From Icerya purchasi (Eukaryota; Arthropoda; Insecta; Hemiptera; Monophlebidae), in contig CM077115.1 of the NCBI GenBank assembly GCA_039619475.1, positions 396,958,557 through 397,022,556 on the forward strand: 64,000 nucleotides of DNA, read 5' to 3'. Below the pieces are notes generated by a model that was not told the DNA's origin, did no database searches, and saw nothing but the letters and a program-made list of their open reading frames with translations. Shown here in pieces: positions 1 through 12,056 of the stretch. Made by a program: the position numbers and the translations under genes. Position 1 is the stretch's first letter; each line of letters opens with the position of its first letter.

Positions 1-3000
1 ACGTAAATTTTTGCTTTTAATTTTGAGAAAATTTTGCATCATATAATAGTTTTCGCGGTTTATGGTAAGTCTAAGACACTAACTAACGCGGGAGGGTTGA
101 TTAATTATCAACCGGTAGTTCTTGAACTCGTGTCGGCTAATCTTTAAACAGTTGTCTAAATTCGGTTTCTATTCGCTCCGGTACATATTTTCATCATTGA
201 AAAGTTGTAAAATGAATCAAAAAGATTACGTTTGAACTTCAAATTCGGCCAGATTCAACCACTATCCCCCCACCATTGTTGCGAGGTTACTATTGTGTTG
301 CTTTCCACCCATCGAAAGATGCCAATTATCTATAACTACAATAGCGTATCGACGAATGTACACCACCGCGTGACTGAAAAGTACAGTTTTAATTGTTACA
401 AATCTTAGCATAATGAGCTGTAGGGGAAAAAAATAAATAAAAACAAATAAAATGACCAATTAAGAAATAATTTAATAAGCAGTTTATAAAGATGATAATA
501 GATTATCTTTCAAACACCCGTGCTTATATTTTGAATGTATCAATCTGCAATCGTCATTTCCAATACCATTAGAAGGTATGGAAATTGATTACGCATCTCG
601 GAAATCCTGGTGTGCAAGAGGGTGTGTTTAGTATGGCACTGAAGACACCGGTTTTGCTTGAGCTGTAATTGTTTATAACGCGCGTTACATATTGAAAAGG
701 AAAATGTTAAGGTTGATCTGATAAGTGTTTTGTACAGAACTAGTTTATTATGGGTATTTAAAATCGATTCATGGAAAAAGGATGGACATAAATAGTGCAG
801 ATGGCGCCATTTGCTTTAATAGCGGTTTGATTATATGTTTACTAAAGTTTAGCCTTTTATCTAATACTATGCCGGGGGTAACGACCTTGATCAGACCAAG
901 AAATGTCCGTAGACAAACCAGATGTAACATCGTCAATATGGTATAATTTCCAATAAAATTTACCGGGAAAACTCAAATATGTAGTGATTTCGTTTAATAT
1001 TTGCGGCGCAAGCGTAATGTTATTTCATTTGAATAAATTACAATTTTACGTTTTTATTTTTTTTTTTTTTTGAAAAATGGCCAGCAAAAGAGAAGTTTAC
1101 GCGATTACTCGATGCGGCTAGTAGAATATAGTTTACGACTAGTAGGGAGTGGCGCGAGAAAATTTATAGCGGTGACAAAAGGAATAATAAAATAGGAAGA
1201 CAGGAATGAGAAACGGAAAAAAAGGCGATACAGTCAATTAATGTTTTCGCCGAGTTCGGAAGAGAAAAAAGTAATGGATGTGTAAGCATGAAAACTTCTA
1301 AAGGATAAATTAGCAAAAATCGGGAATTTTTATTTTCTCCTTACTTCCTACGAGCCAGTGATCTCTCCGATGGATGTATGGAGAGATACCCGAAATTGTC
1401 TGCAAAGGGGATCGAAAAATTTTAAACACGAAGAACTTCATCGGTTCAGTGCTAGCCAAATATCGGTAGTTTTCATATTGCGCAAGCAACTTGTAGAGTA
1501 ATCTGCTACATCGCATCCCGAAAGATGCTCGTCTGGAAAAAACAAAATTACGTATTTCCTGTTAGACGACTGTCGTGCGTTTGTTAAAAGCATTTTCTGC
1601 AATTAATATGTAATTTAACATCAAATAAAAAAAAAAAATCATAAACAACGACCATCAATTATTTCGGAAGATAATTACTAATTGTATGTCAGCAATCACC
1701 GTGGTGAATAATTATTTACAAACTATTGCGGACGGATAGTTTCAAGGCGAACCTGAGTATCGATAATTGTGTTGCGTTTAATACTTTGTATAACAAAAGT
1801 CGTTTGGTGCTTGTAAAAAAAATTTCCGTTTTAGACGATGTATATTTCTTTTTTACTTTTTAAATGAATTTTACGATTAAAATAACACTTAGGCCTGCAG
1901 CATTGTGCGAAGTTTTCTGAAAAAAAAAAAAATCACGTCATCATTAATATTTCTCCTAATTTCGCATCTTTAATAGTGAACGTCACACAGGTGGATAAAG
2001 TTCACTTCGACTTGCTAAAATTACATAATTGGTAATTTCAAAAAAAAAGCATTTAATTCATATTCTATAACAATTATCAATATATAATTGCCGTTTTCGA
2101 AATTAATGATATAGTTGTTTAGCATAATTTTTCGTTATTCCTCTTTCGATTCTTTCTCAGCACCTATGTGTATGTCTTCAATAGTTGTTTGTTTTTTTTG
2201 TCTACACGATCGACTTCATCAGGATTACTTTCATCGTCGTAATTTCCGTCCAGATAATCTACACAACAGCTTTCTAATCTTTTCACAGTCTTTTGAACAC
2301 GGCGAACTTTAAAATCTTCTCTACTTCATAAGAAATAAAAATTATTAGCGCAAAAATAATTAATAAAAATGTCCCAAAAATAAACAATAATTTTACCGTG
2401 TAAGGAAACGGAAAAGTTAAAAACAAATGGAAAAAACGTACCAGCAACCAGGACACCGAATATAGAACGTTTTTTTAAGTTTATAAAGAAAGTAGAATGT
2501 AATCAAAAAAAAAAATAATACATTCCGTGTCGCTGTACAGCATATTAAATATCTTGACGTTCGCTAATCAAAATGCACTGGAATTTTAATTGCGCTGAAT
2601 GTAATGAGGATTTTATAATTTTCATTATTTAATGGAATATTATTAAAAAGGCGTATGCAGGTGATTCTGATCAATGGAATAGTTGTAGAGTCCAGCTATG
2701 ATGATTAAAAGAAATGTGATATATACCGTACAGAATTACAAGAATACGCTGCGATATTAATGTCTATAATAGAATATTTTGTGTCGAAATTTTATTTACA
2801 AGTACAGAAAAAAGGAAAAATAATAAGTAGGATTTTTTAAAAATCGTAATAGCTTTTGTTTACACCACACTGCCCTGACAGTGGTGACATTGCAGACTAA
2901 AATCCGGAGGTGTGTTGCACAATTCATTATAATATATTTCGTTAAATGTAACAAAATTGCCAATAAGCCGAGAATATCGGGATAAAAATACAGGAGAAAA

Positions 3001-3168
3001 TCGTTTAAAGTGAAAAATAAAAATGTTTCAAATTAAATAATGAAAATTATACGGTTGCGTTTTTTTTTCTTTATTTTTTAGTTTTACCTCATCATGATTA
3101 ATAGTGACGAAAAGAATAAAACTACATTTTTTTCTTACAATCTCCAACAGATCCTTTTTTGCAATTTG
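1..3168. other. AT-rich noncoding DNA, no gene seen
   Basis: All frames are broken at short intervals and nothing resembles a known protein or RNA. It holds short A and T runs and a few small hairpins, for example a 7-bp stem at about 96-114. The reading frames of 60-75 codons here have no protein-like composition. Confidence 0.6.
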
Positions 3169-3195
3169 CCCCCCCCTACCCCCCCCGGGGGGGGG
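3169..3195. repeat. C8-TA-C8-G9 homopolymer palindrome
   Basis: Eight C, then TA, then eight C, immediately followed by nine G. The second C run and the G run form a perfect C8/G8 palindrome in an otherwise AT-rich setting. Such a tract can form G-quadruplex or i-motif structures and is prone to length change, so its exact length may also be affected by sequencing or assembly. Confidence 0.85.
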
Positions 3196-5676
3196 ATTTT
3201 TTTCGGTCAGAAAATAAAACGGCTGCAATTTCTGGAAGATAAGATTGTTCGATTATCGATCCGGATAAATTGCAAATTTAGATCGATCGTCCGAATTAAT
3301 CTAAAGCGGTAGCCTAAAATTATTAATCGATCGGGCCCTGCGATATCATCAGCTACAATCGGGCGGCGACAAAGTAATAATAAAATTTTCCAACTGGTGG
3401 CAATTTAGTTAAAAACAAAAAGGGGGAAAAACAACGACGACGTTGCCGCGTAGTTTGTAGGTCTGCCGTGAGCGTGATGATTTATTGCGGTTACGGGTTG
3501 GAGAAAGACCTAAATATCAGATGGTAGCGTTAAAAAAGAAAGGTGTAACCTAGTCGATAACGAAAAATAACGTGATTTGTTTTTTTTAGTCTATCGATTG
3601 TTCTCTGTAGAACGGTTATCTTTCCGAGCACTGGTACTAGTACACGGCACAGATAACAGGAAATGGCGCAGCGCTATAATTACCTTATAAAATGATGAGA
3701 AAATAAAAGTGCGCTTCTGAAGGATAATTGGTTGCAATCGATGCTGACGAAAGGGTTTTCGTATGATTAAGCCTGCCGATAGCCAGCCGCCGGTATAATA
3801 ATAACATTTTATTTATATCCGCGTTCAGATATTAAATTATGGCCGGAATGTATGTTAATGGAATAACGAGCATTTGCGCTATGATTTATGTGTTAAATTT
3901 TTTTAATTCTCAAGTTTTAAATTCCATACACCGATAAATGCCGCCACGGTGTCTGAGAATATATATGTATATTTTTTTCCTAATGTCGTTCGCTTTGAAA
4001 CTTTATAAAAGTGTTTTGTTTGTTTTGTTTTTTAACAAATAATCATTCCAAGTGACCATTTATTTTTGTATGCGACTGAAAAAAAGCGCGGGCCATTTTT
4101 ATCTTAAAAGCACTGACAGCGTTTTAACCGTTGCAATAGAATATATTGATGTCCCCTCGTATTTTCACTTTTAACGCTTGGATTATTATTATTATTATTA
4201 TTATTATTAAAGAGTTAGTGTTTATTTTATGGCGAAAGGTTTATTAATTTTTCTTCAATTATTCTATTTTAAAAGCTGAAAAAAAGAAATTACAAAAATT
4301 TAAGTGGAAATAATTTTTTTTTCAAAGATTTTTCTTCTTTTCCACGGTTTTAGGCGCGCCAACGAAGAACATTGGGTCAGAAACAAAAGAATCTGCATTA
4401 TTTTTTCTTTACCTGAAAGGGAAACAGAAGAAGGAAAGTAATACAATAAGGGAATTACAGATGCGAAGGAAAACATTTTATAAAGCAGTAGGAAGATAAC
4501 TAGAAATTGCTGACGAAGGAGAGTAGCCGAGAGCATTTAAGGATAACACTGATTACCAATACAGGAATTAGCATTATGCAGAGGGCAGCAGATAAGGATG
4601 AATAAAAACGAATGAAAATATCCAAGTCGCACTGCGGAAGTAATAGTGGAACGACAAAGAGAATGGAATAATTGAAGAAAAAAAAACAAAAATACTCTGT
4701 AATGATGATGCGACGCGCGAAGAAATTGGAAAATGACGAGCGGTTATATCTCACAGTCTGGAACAGCTGAGGATTGCGAGTTTATCCAGAAATTGAAAGC
4801 GGTCGCGGGTGGTTTTTGCAACGTCATTAATATCGGAGGAGGAAAATAGTTTAGAAAGAATGCAGAAAAATAATACTATTTATAGAAATGGCTTGAGAAA
4901 GTACGGAGAACTGCCGAAAGCAACTTCCTGAAGAAGAGGCGCGCGTATACTTTTTAGTAGCTGCATTATCTTCAGTGAAAATGCACGGGTTTGCGCATAC
5001 ACTTCAGAACTTTTAACGCATCTATCGGCTTATGCTAACGATAAGTAACTTATTCGCGCCTAAATAGCGCCGTTAAATCTGCCGCTTATACGATGCCTGA
5101 AATGTGTACGGTTTAACAGTAAAAGCTTCATTATTAAGGTATAATTCTATTTTCTTACTTATAATCTTATGCACGGTTCTTTTTCATCCGCGCATACTGC
5201 ATGACGAGACCGGACGAGAACAACATCGACAATCTGCATAGGTATTTTTCCTTTTCTGTCGTTTCATTTAAAAAAAGAACGTCTATAGCACCGCACCTAA
5301 AGCAAACGTTATTACTGGAAATAGTTCAAATCCTAAAATACACTACGGCGACCGGAAATGCGAAATATTTTTTTACCGTTCAGCTATTTCAAAAATACTG
5401 GTATATATAAACTCACTGATCGGAGCGCACTACGTGTTATCACCCTTTTTGTTTTTCAGAAACATTATTTTACTATTGGTTTTTTTTCCAGTTTTTGTAA
5501 AGTGGCAGGGTAGGTTAATACATTTCCAAGGTATATGCCCTAAAAGTACTCAACGATGAGCTCAGTTTCGTTCTCATGGTTAAAACCACGACTACGCTCG
5601 TAAATCCACTAAGCTGTTACTTCGTACTTTCCCGTTTAACACTGCTCCCCTCAAATCTGTATCCGTGTGTCATAAA
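3196..5676. other. noncoding DNA with a (TTA)n tract
   Basis: No gene recognised. A (ATT/TTA)n microsatellite lies at 4182-4209. Two overlapping minus-strand frames between 4300 and 4754 are pyrimidine-rich, hydrophobic translations without any family signature, and I do not consider them genes. Confidence 0.55.
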
Positions 5677-5763
5677 ATCGCAATAGCTTTTTGCCATGGT
5701 GAGACTCGTGAGAATAGCTGCACTTTATTCTCACGAGTCATCATGGCAGAAAGCTATTGCGAT
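5677..5763 (+). ncRNA. compact long-stem hairpin, possible miRNA precursor or snap-back MITE
   Basis: Arm 1 (5677-5716) and arm 2 (5726-5763) are reverse complements except for two substitutions and one 2-nt bulge. They leave a 9-nt loop at 5717-5725. Read as a plus-strand RNA both substitutions become G:U wobbles, so the RNA stem is essentially fully paired over about 38 bp. On the minus strand the same positions would be A/C mismatches, which favours plus orientation. The overall size of 87 nt and the tight loop fit a microRNA precursor. The near-perfect stem also fits a very young snap-back MITE or a MITE-derived hairpin RNA. I could not match either arm to a conserved insect microRNA that I know. 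Flanks show no clear target-site duplication. The hairpin itself is certain; its being a transcribed RNA gene is inference. Confidence 0.45.
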
Positions 5764-8700
5764 AACATTTAAACACCATCTGAAAATATTATACTAATTA
5801 AAATAACAAAAATGGTTAGCTCTAACACTTTTTTAACTACGGTTAATTTTCACTTTTTATTTTTCCGTAAGAAAAATATCAGACTGTTTTTTTAAAGTTT
5901 TTTGTTTTTTTTAAATTAAAATGTTGAAGACCAATTTTGTTTTTCTCTAAAGAATTTTATTCGCTAATCGAGAGAATGAGACCCCTGATAAGATTTACCC
6001 CGGGGGGCATTCAAAAAAAAAAAAAAACATTCATCAACCTAATTTCTTCTTATTATTATTATTTTAAACGGTTTTTGCTTTTGCAACTTTCAATTCCGCT
6101 TACTAAGATGACACTGGTACATGCAAGAGAACCTGACCTTATCTACTGCTTTTATATTTGCGACTTGGATACATCATCAGCTAGGATTATTCCGGGCAAT
6201 TAGAATCTCTCGACGAATAGCGCTCGTGGTAGGCCTAATTTTTAATTATCGAACAAAAAATAAAAATAAATAAAAACAACGATAGCGATAATAATTTCGA
6301 TCGTTAAGCGAATCATTCCATTAACCGACATTCGCTATTAGGCTAATAGGTCCACTTTTTTCATTGGCTAGCATTAGCGGATTGAATTGATCGCGTTCGT
6401 AATCCTGCATTCTTAGAGCAACTGTGTCAATTTGCTGCGCCCGTTTGAGGTTTCTATGCAAAAGTAGCAGCATATTAACGGTTAAAATCGTAAACTGGAG
6501 CAGTGGAAATATTCGGTAACGAACGTGAATGCAAATGTTAAGGTCTAGCCGGAATGATGTAATCGGCAGCGACGGATAGAATTAGCCTTCGAGACTATAC
6601 ACAGTGCGCTAATGCTTTTTATTGGCGTTCAAGTACACTTAATTTATATCGTGCGCTAACGCTGATGCTGATGCCAGTGCCGGTGCCGAGCTGTTATTGT
6701 TAGAAAATATTTTTTCCCAATCGTCCGTCCTTCTTCCACCGCTTCGCTCTGATGTCTATTCTCTGTCGCCGCTTCTTCATCGCTCTGTCGTCGTCACACT
6801 CTTTCTCCTCCGGCCGTCTATCGTTCTCTTTCTGTCTGCCTCTCTATGCTTCAAGTTTCCTCGTATAGTTCTCACACGTTTTCATTAATTTTTTCCGAGC
6901 TTATTCCCCTTGCTACGTCATGTAGAGCAGTCGTCTCGTGTACTTTAATGCGTGTACGCGAGCCATGTAAACGTTCTCGCGCTGTCACTCGATGTATACA
7001 TGTGTGTAAAATTTGTTACTCGCGCGTCCATAGCATACGGAGGAGGCGGCCGGTTTATTTTATTGATGAATTTTAATTGTGCAGAACGTTCGGAAACGAA
7101 AAATATTTCTACATTTAACGACTGCACTAGAGAGTTATTAAAAAGTTCTGTTAAAAGCTTTTAGAACAACATCAGAATCAGCGAAAACACCGTTGATTTT
7201 CCTGCGACTGTTCCCTTTGCACGCCGTATCGAACATAACGTAAATAAACGTATAATAATATTATAATAAATAGTGTGCATTAATATCTTCGGAAAGGAAA
7301 AAAATAAAAACGAACGTTAAACCGAGAAAACAAAAGCGACGCGCCTCCCCTCTGGAGGAATTTATCGCCCGAACAACAATTTTTTCCGCGAACGGGAACA
7401 AACACGGACATTGTTGACCGAATCGTACGACAGACACACATACACATATAGACTCTGGGTCATTATAGAGTGCGCCTTGTTTACGAAGAAAAAGGTAAGG
7501 AAGCTAAATGTTGAGCAATTAAGAATAAAACCAGTAATAATTAGCTTAAGGATCCAAAGAGAGAAAGAGACGGGGGAGATGAAAAACAGAAGTCTATATA
7601 TATTATCACAAGATTAATGAAAAATGAAATTTTGCGCAGTTGACGAATAGAGAGATATCTGCTGTGAAAATATTGAAGAAAAAAACGGAGATCGAAATAC
7701 AGTGTTACGAGCAATAGCTTGCGAATAATGGAGTTCTCGGGAAAGTCGTGGAAATTAGGCAAGGAATATGAGGGGTACTCGGAGCGTTGGACCCCCCCGA
7801 TATGATTCTGAGAATGCAGGAAATTTTTTTGAAATTAAGATCGGGAAAATCGAGTGTAGCCGGTTGTTTAGAAGCGTTAATTTCTGTTTTTTTGCAAGTT
7901 CAACTTGTAAAAACCGAATGTTGAAAATGAGAAAAACCGAAAAGAAAAGAAAAAACACTTGGCCGTTCGATTGAGATTATGCAAAGTTGCCTATCGAGGA
8001 GAGAGTTCGTTTTTCTCTCGAAAAATGAAATTTATTAACTGTATAGAAATTTTCGTTGAATACGCTGTGGAAAATGATACGAACGAGTGTTCTCCTACGC
8101 ATTAAGTAAAATTCCGGCACATTACGCAGTTCAACCGTCAGTTTTTCAAACCGAACCTACCAGTTCGCCTTTAATCAACCATTTTCTAGTCACCGAACCA
8201 ATTGTCATGGGCCGCGTGTGCGCTTAACACGTTATTTGTGTATTTTGCGATATACACCTATCTTTGTTGTTACCGAATGATCGCGGCTAACTAAAATAGG
8301 TGCTGACATACTGACGGTAATCATCGCTTCCAACGACTCTGCGAAAACATACCCTATATGCACTCTTGAGAAAACAACCGGGTACTACACAACTATATTC
8401 TGATTTTCTACGGTAATACTAATTTACGAATTTTGGAAGAGAAAACAAAAAAAAGCCGTCCTCTACTTCATACTTTTTCTGCCTAATGAGCCAGATGCCT
8501 TTATCGGTAAATCAGTTTCAACTGAGAAACATACTCACCGACAAATCGAGTCGGTTACCAAAATTTACTTACCAAGAGAGAGAGTGTTATTCAAACTCGC
8601 GTTTCTTAAAATTCGCTTATTTTCGTTGACCGTAACTCTGTTGGATTTCAAAAGAAAAAAAAGAAAAAGACCAAATTTTACTCTGTGTCGTAATTTTACT

Positions 8701-8799
8701 TCCTCGAATGATAACATCTCTCCCTGTAATTGTTAAGATTGAGCGATTTTAACAAATGAGGAAAAAAATAAACAGATTTTCACGAATGCTTATAATATG
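5764..8799. other. noncoding DNA; mixed-composition block at 6300-6700
   Basis: No gene recognised. The 6300-6700 stretch has higher complexity, with homeodomain-like TAAT/ATTA cores and a short GATGC/GGTGCC-like run. It could be conserved regulatory DNA, but that is only a compositional impression. The 6700-7160 reading frames on both strands shadow one another and are not convincing coding sequence. Confidence 0.45.
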
Positions 8800-9033
8800 A
8801 ACTAGATATTTATGAAATAGTAATGTTAATATATTTGAAAAATTTATGCTTTCGCGTTTCGAAGCAAAGCTTCGTGATACTAATGTTAAAAAATTTTATT
8901 TTTTCGTCATTATACTAACGTTAAAAATTTTAAATAAAATGTTTAACGTTAGTATCACGAAGCTATTGCTTCGAAACGTGAAAGCATAAATTTTTCAAAT
9001 ATATTAACATTACTATTTCATAAATATCTAGTT
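8800..9033. mobile_element. 234-bp foldback (snap-back) element
   Basis: The left arm 8800-8890 and the right arm 8942-9033 are inverted copies of about 91 bp. They differ at only three places (two substitutions and one single-base indel). The 51-bp centre carries a second copy of the innermost arm sequence (ATACTAACGTTAAA at 8912-8925), which is itself a perfect 14-bp inverted match to 8942-8955. This is the structure of a foldback MITE or a recent inverted duplication. It has no coding capacity, so any mobility would depend on another element. No target-site duplication is visible because the right end runs straight into a (CTT)n tract at 9034. Confidence 0.75.
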
Positions 9034-9519
9034 CTTCTTCTTCTTCTTCTTCTTCTTCCCGTTTCGTCCAATTATGGACCACTTAGTTTCAGTTGTCGTC
9101 CTTTCTTTTGGCTTTCATTTGCGCCTCCAATACTTCTTCATCCGTTCGCTATGGTTTTTCTTTCTTTCCAACGTCCATAATGCACCCTTTTTTAATTTTC
9201 CGGTTGGTTTTCTCTTACCAATTTTCTCTTAGCTGGACCAGGTTACGAATGTCTTCAGCTGTTATTTTCATTTCCCCGTTATATCCTGCTCTGTTTCTTT
9301 AAACCGATTCCATTTTGCTTTTTGGCCAAGGAAAATTATGAAAATTCTGTTGCTCTGCCTTGCGCTGTTCACTCTCATGATATGACCGTAAAAAACAGTT
9401 CTCCTTTTCCTAATTTCCTGTATTTTATTTTCAACTTTAATGTTGTCATTCATTTTATAAACATTCGAGATAATGTGTATAACAAACTTCAATAATAATT
9501 TCACGAGTCCGTTGAACAC
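9034..9519 (-). mobile_element. RTE-type LINE 3' fragment with (GAA)n tail
   Basis: Read on the minus strand this is the last part of a non-LTR retrotransposon. It comprises a C-terminal domain remnant (9115-9519), a short 3' untranslated stretch, then a terminal (GAA)n tail seen here as (CTT)8 at 9034-9057. A short GAA-type repeat is the usual 3' terminus of many insect RTE-like elements. There is no endonuclease or reverse transcriptase core, so the copy is severely 5'-truncated. The upstream limit is set by a T21 run at 9520-9540. The tail touches the foldback element ending at 9033. Confidence 0.65.
9115..9519 (-). pseudogene. degenerate C-terminus of an RTE-like endonuclease/reverse transcriptase
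   Basis: Two conserved C-terminal blocks are visible in different frames. The first, in the frame 9268-9519, contains RKRRTVFYGHIMR, matching the 'R-R-x-x-FxGHxxRM' block after the reverse transcriptase domain. It continues into a lysine/tryptophan-rich stretch ending FKETEQDIT. The second, in other frames nearer the 3' end, contains NHSERMKKYWRRK followed by a stop at 9115-9117. This matches the terminal 'SERMKxYW' block of the same family. At least two frame changes and in-frame stops separate the blocks, so the gene is dead. The family assignment is from recalled motifs and was not searched. Confidence 0.65.
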
Positions 9520-9540
9520 TTTTTTTTTTTTTTTTTTTTT
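9520..9540. repeat. T21 homopolymer
   Basis: An uninterrupted run of 21 T at the 5' edge of the minus-strand RTE fragment. It could be the poly-A tail of another minus-strand insertion lying to its right, but I recognise no such element in 9541-10000. Confidence 0.8.
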
Positions 9541-11872
9541 GTTAATTATTACATCAGTACGAAGAACAGTAATATATATTTCATATAAGTGTGTTCAGTA
9601 ACAAGGCGAGACAAATTTTTAACTTGTTCCGAAGTAACTGCAGTAGGTATATAACTCTAGTCGAAATTTATACCTCCATTGGTAAGGTAGAAAGTTATAG
9701 GACCCATTCGTTCGAAAACGGCTATTACAATTACTCTGAGTCGCGCTTCTTCAAAGAATTAAGCAGTCTCGGAATCGCGCGCAGACTAAACGTGTAAAAG
9801 AAACGAAAGAAGGCAAACGCGGAAAATCCAGTCCTAGGCAACAAATTGTAATGTTTATTTTGCAACACAGGGGAAAATGATGGCAGAGTCCCTAGGGCCG
9901 GCGCTCATCGAATGATTTATGGCGGCGTAAATATGTTTCCAAGTTCGATGTGTAATTATGCCGGTTGGTAATTTATGTTAATTAACATACGTAGTGTAAT
10001 GAGTGTAAAATGGACACGCCTCTCTAATTGTTTACTAGCGTCATCCCAACATATACTGGTGCGTTTGTAGACATCAAGCCTCGCCGACGACGACGCCAGA
10101 TAGAAACGTTTTGGAGGCGGAATAATTATTATATTTACTATTACAATATTGCCAACAAGTCAGGCATTCGCTCTACATATACACGTACATGTACGCACGC
10201 ATACATGTGTGTACGTATATATATATATATATATATATGTATATTCGTTTTTGTTGGGTTTTTTTTTGAATATTTCGCGTTTAAATGAAGTATTTTTTCT
10301 ACTCGTAAATTATAGGTATTACTTCAGAACTTACAGAGTAATAATAGCGTAGCGAAAATAAATCTCTCGAAACGACAAATCCTTACCAAGGAGCATTAAA
10401 AGTTACATTTTTAATAATAAGCAGCAGGGGTATATTTTGTAAATTTTATAAAAATTATTTTTAAGTATTTGAGTTTATGGTTTAAACGGCGATTTCTGTA
10501 CTATTACGCTTATCTCCGGTTTCAGTTGTTAAAACTACACATCACTGTGTCATCGGATAGTAACCTAGTTTTACTTGTAAACCGCGGAGATTTCAAAACA
10601 TATCCCTCCCCAACCAAACCCAACGCTTTCTTAGAAATCGCCTGTGGAGCTCTGACTTTCGTTTTTACATTATTTTCGGAAATTATTAATGCCCTGACAA
10701 ATTTCTATAAATATGATCCAAGATTAACACGCACGGTTAATTTCTGACTGCCGAAATAAGTTTTAAGCGGGTTTTTACCGTATTGACCAAACTAGAGTGG
10801 ACTGAGAGTAATGTCCAATCTGAAATATTAATTCATTCCGAGAGAGGGGAAGTAGTAAAAATTTTCTGATCGTTTATGATCAGCGGGGATTATCTGAAAT
10901 AATACCGTCTTTCTCTGTTACCGTTATGTAAAAGTATTTTCAAACTTTCGCTTTTTCTTTGTAATTAATCAAATTATTCGTAATCGAAGTATTCGATTCT
11001 ATTGTCCGCGGCTTGATGATTCTGTGAGTACTATTGAAAATTCTGAAACGCGCGACATGGCGCGAACGATAAAAAACTGTTTTAATGAAAATTTCGGATT
11101 TTATTGAGAAAAATTGGCGTTGATTTTACGTTTTCAATTTCGGGTTTTCTCGGAATTTTAAGCAGGTCGTCGATAGTTTCCTTCGGGACTATTTCCTTGA
11201 ATTCACTCGGTTCCGCTTCACCGAGTTTGATCTTTAACATTGCTCTAATTAATACACATGGCTCGAGACTTTATTATTTCTGTCGCGGGTCATTGATAAA
11301 AAATCTATTAGTAGTCCCCCTCTTAAATGCAACAAAGTTCCCATCCTATCATCCGGGAACAAATAATAAACCAGATTATGTGATCACGTGTAATTAGTAA
11401 CATTATGTAAAAAAATGTTTCAGTTCGTTTTTTATTCTTATTCTTTTATGTTTTTATTTTTTTTTGTTTTGTTTCCTCTTCAAAGTTCATTGAAAAAGTT
11501 GAAAATTTTATAATTAATACCGCTAAAAACTTTCCGACAGAGTGAGTAATTCGTCGAACGCTTTAATACGAGATATAGAAATAAAACAGTTTAAGAAACG
11601 GGCCTTTCTTTGTTCACAGTGTCCCTGATTAACCGGTATTTTATCGTTATCGTAAAGCAAATAAATCGGAATTCTCGAAAGCGAAAACAAATCGTTTGCC
11701 TTTTTAAATTTTTAAATTTTAATTAGAAAAAAAAAAAAAAAATGCCTACTTCAAGATTTACTCTTAAAACATTTAATAAAAATGCGTTAAAAAGTAGGGA
11801 AATAATTACACTCGATAAAAAGAGACAATAGCAGTAAAATTTACCTTAAACGAAAAAACTATGATGATTCTC
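9541..11872. other. noncoding DNA with (TA)n and unique mixed-composition DNA
   Basis: No gene recognised. A (TA)n tract lies at 10216-10238. The stretch at about 9880-10110 has balanced composition with TTTATGGC- and TAATTA-like homeodomain cores and might be regulatory. A short palindrome CTGATC/GATCAG lies near 10867-10884. Confidence 0.45.
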
Positions 11873-12056
11873 AAACAACCTCTTAATTAGAGTACACCGA
11901 ATTGAAATTACGGTAATCAATAAATATTCCTGATGCTTTCGATACTTGGCTAGAAAATGAGTGTGATAATGTTGTTAAACTCCATTTTAGTATATGATTT
12001 TTTCCAATTTGAGAATTTGGTATACGGACACTCTAATTAAGATGCGAATGTTGTTT
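11873..12056. mobile_element. small terminal-inverted-repeat element (MITE candidate)
   Basis: TCTTAATTAGAGT at 11881-11893 has a perfect 13-bp inverted copy at 12030-12042. The flanking AAACAAC at 11873-11879 is matched by inverted GTTGTTT at 12050-12056, giving composite ends over about 184 bp. Further imperfect similarity continues inwards. There is no coding capacity in between. This fits a nonautonomous DNA transposon, but no clean target-site duplication is seen, so the exact ends are uncertain. Confidence 0.5.
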
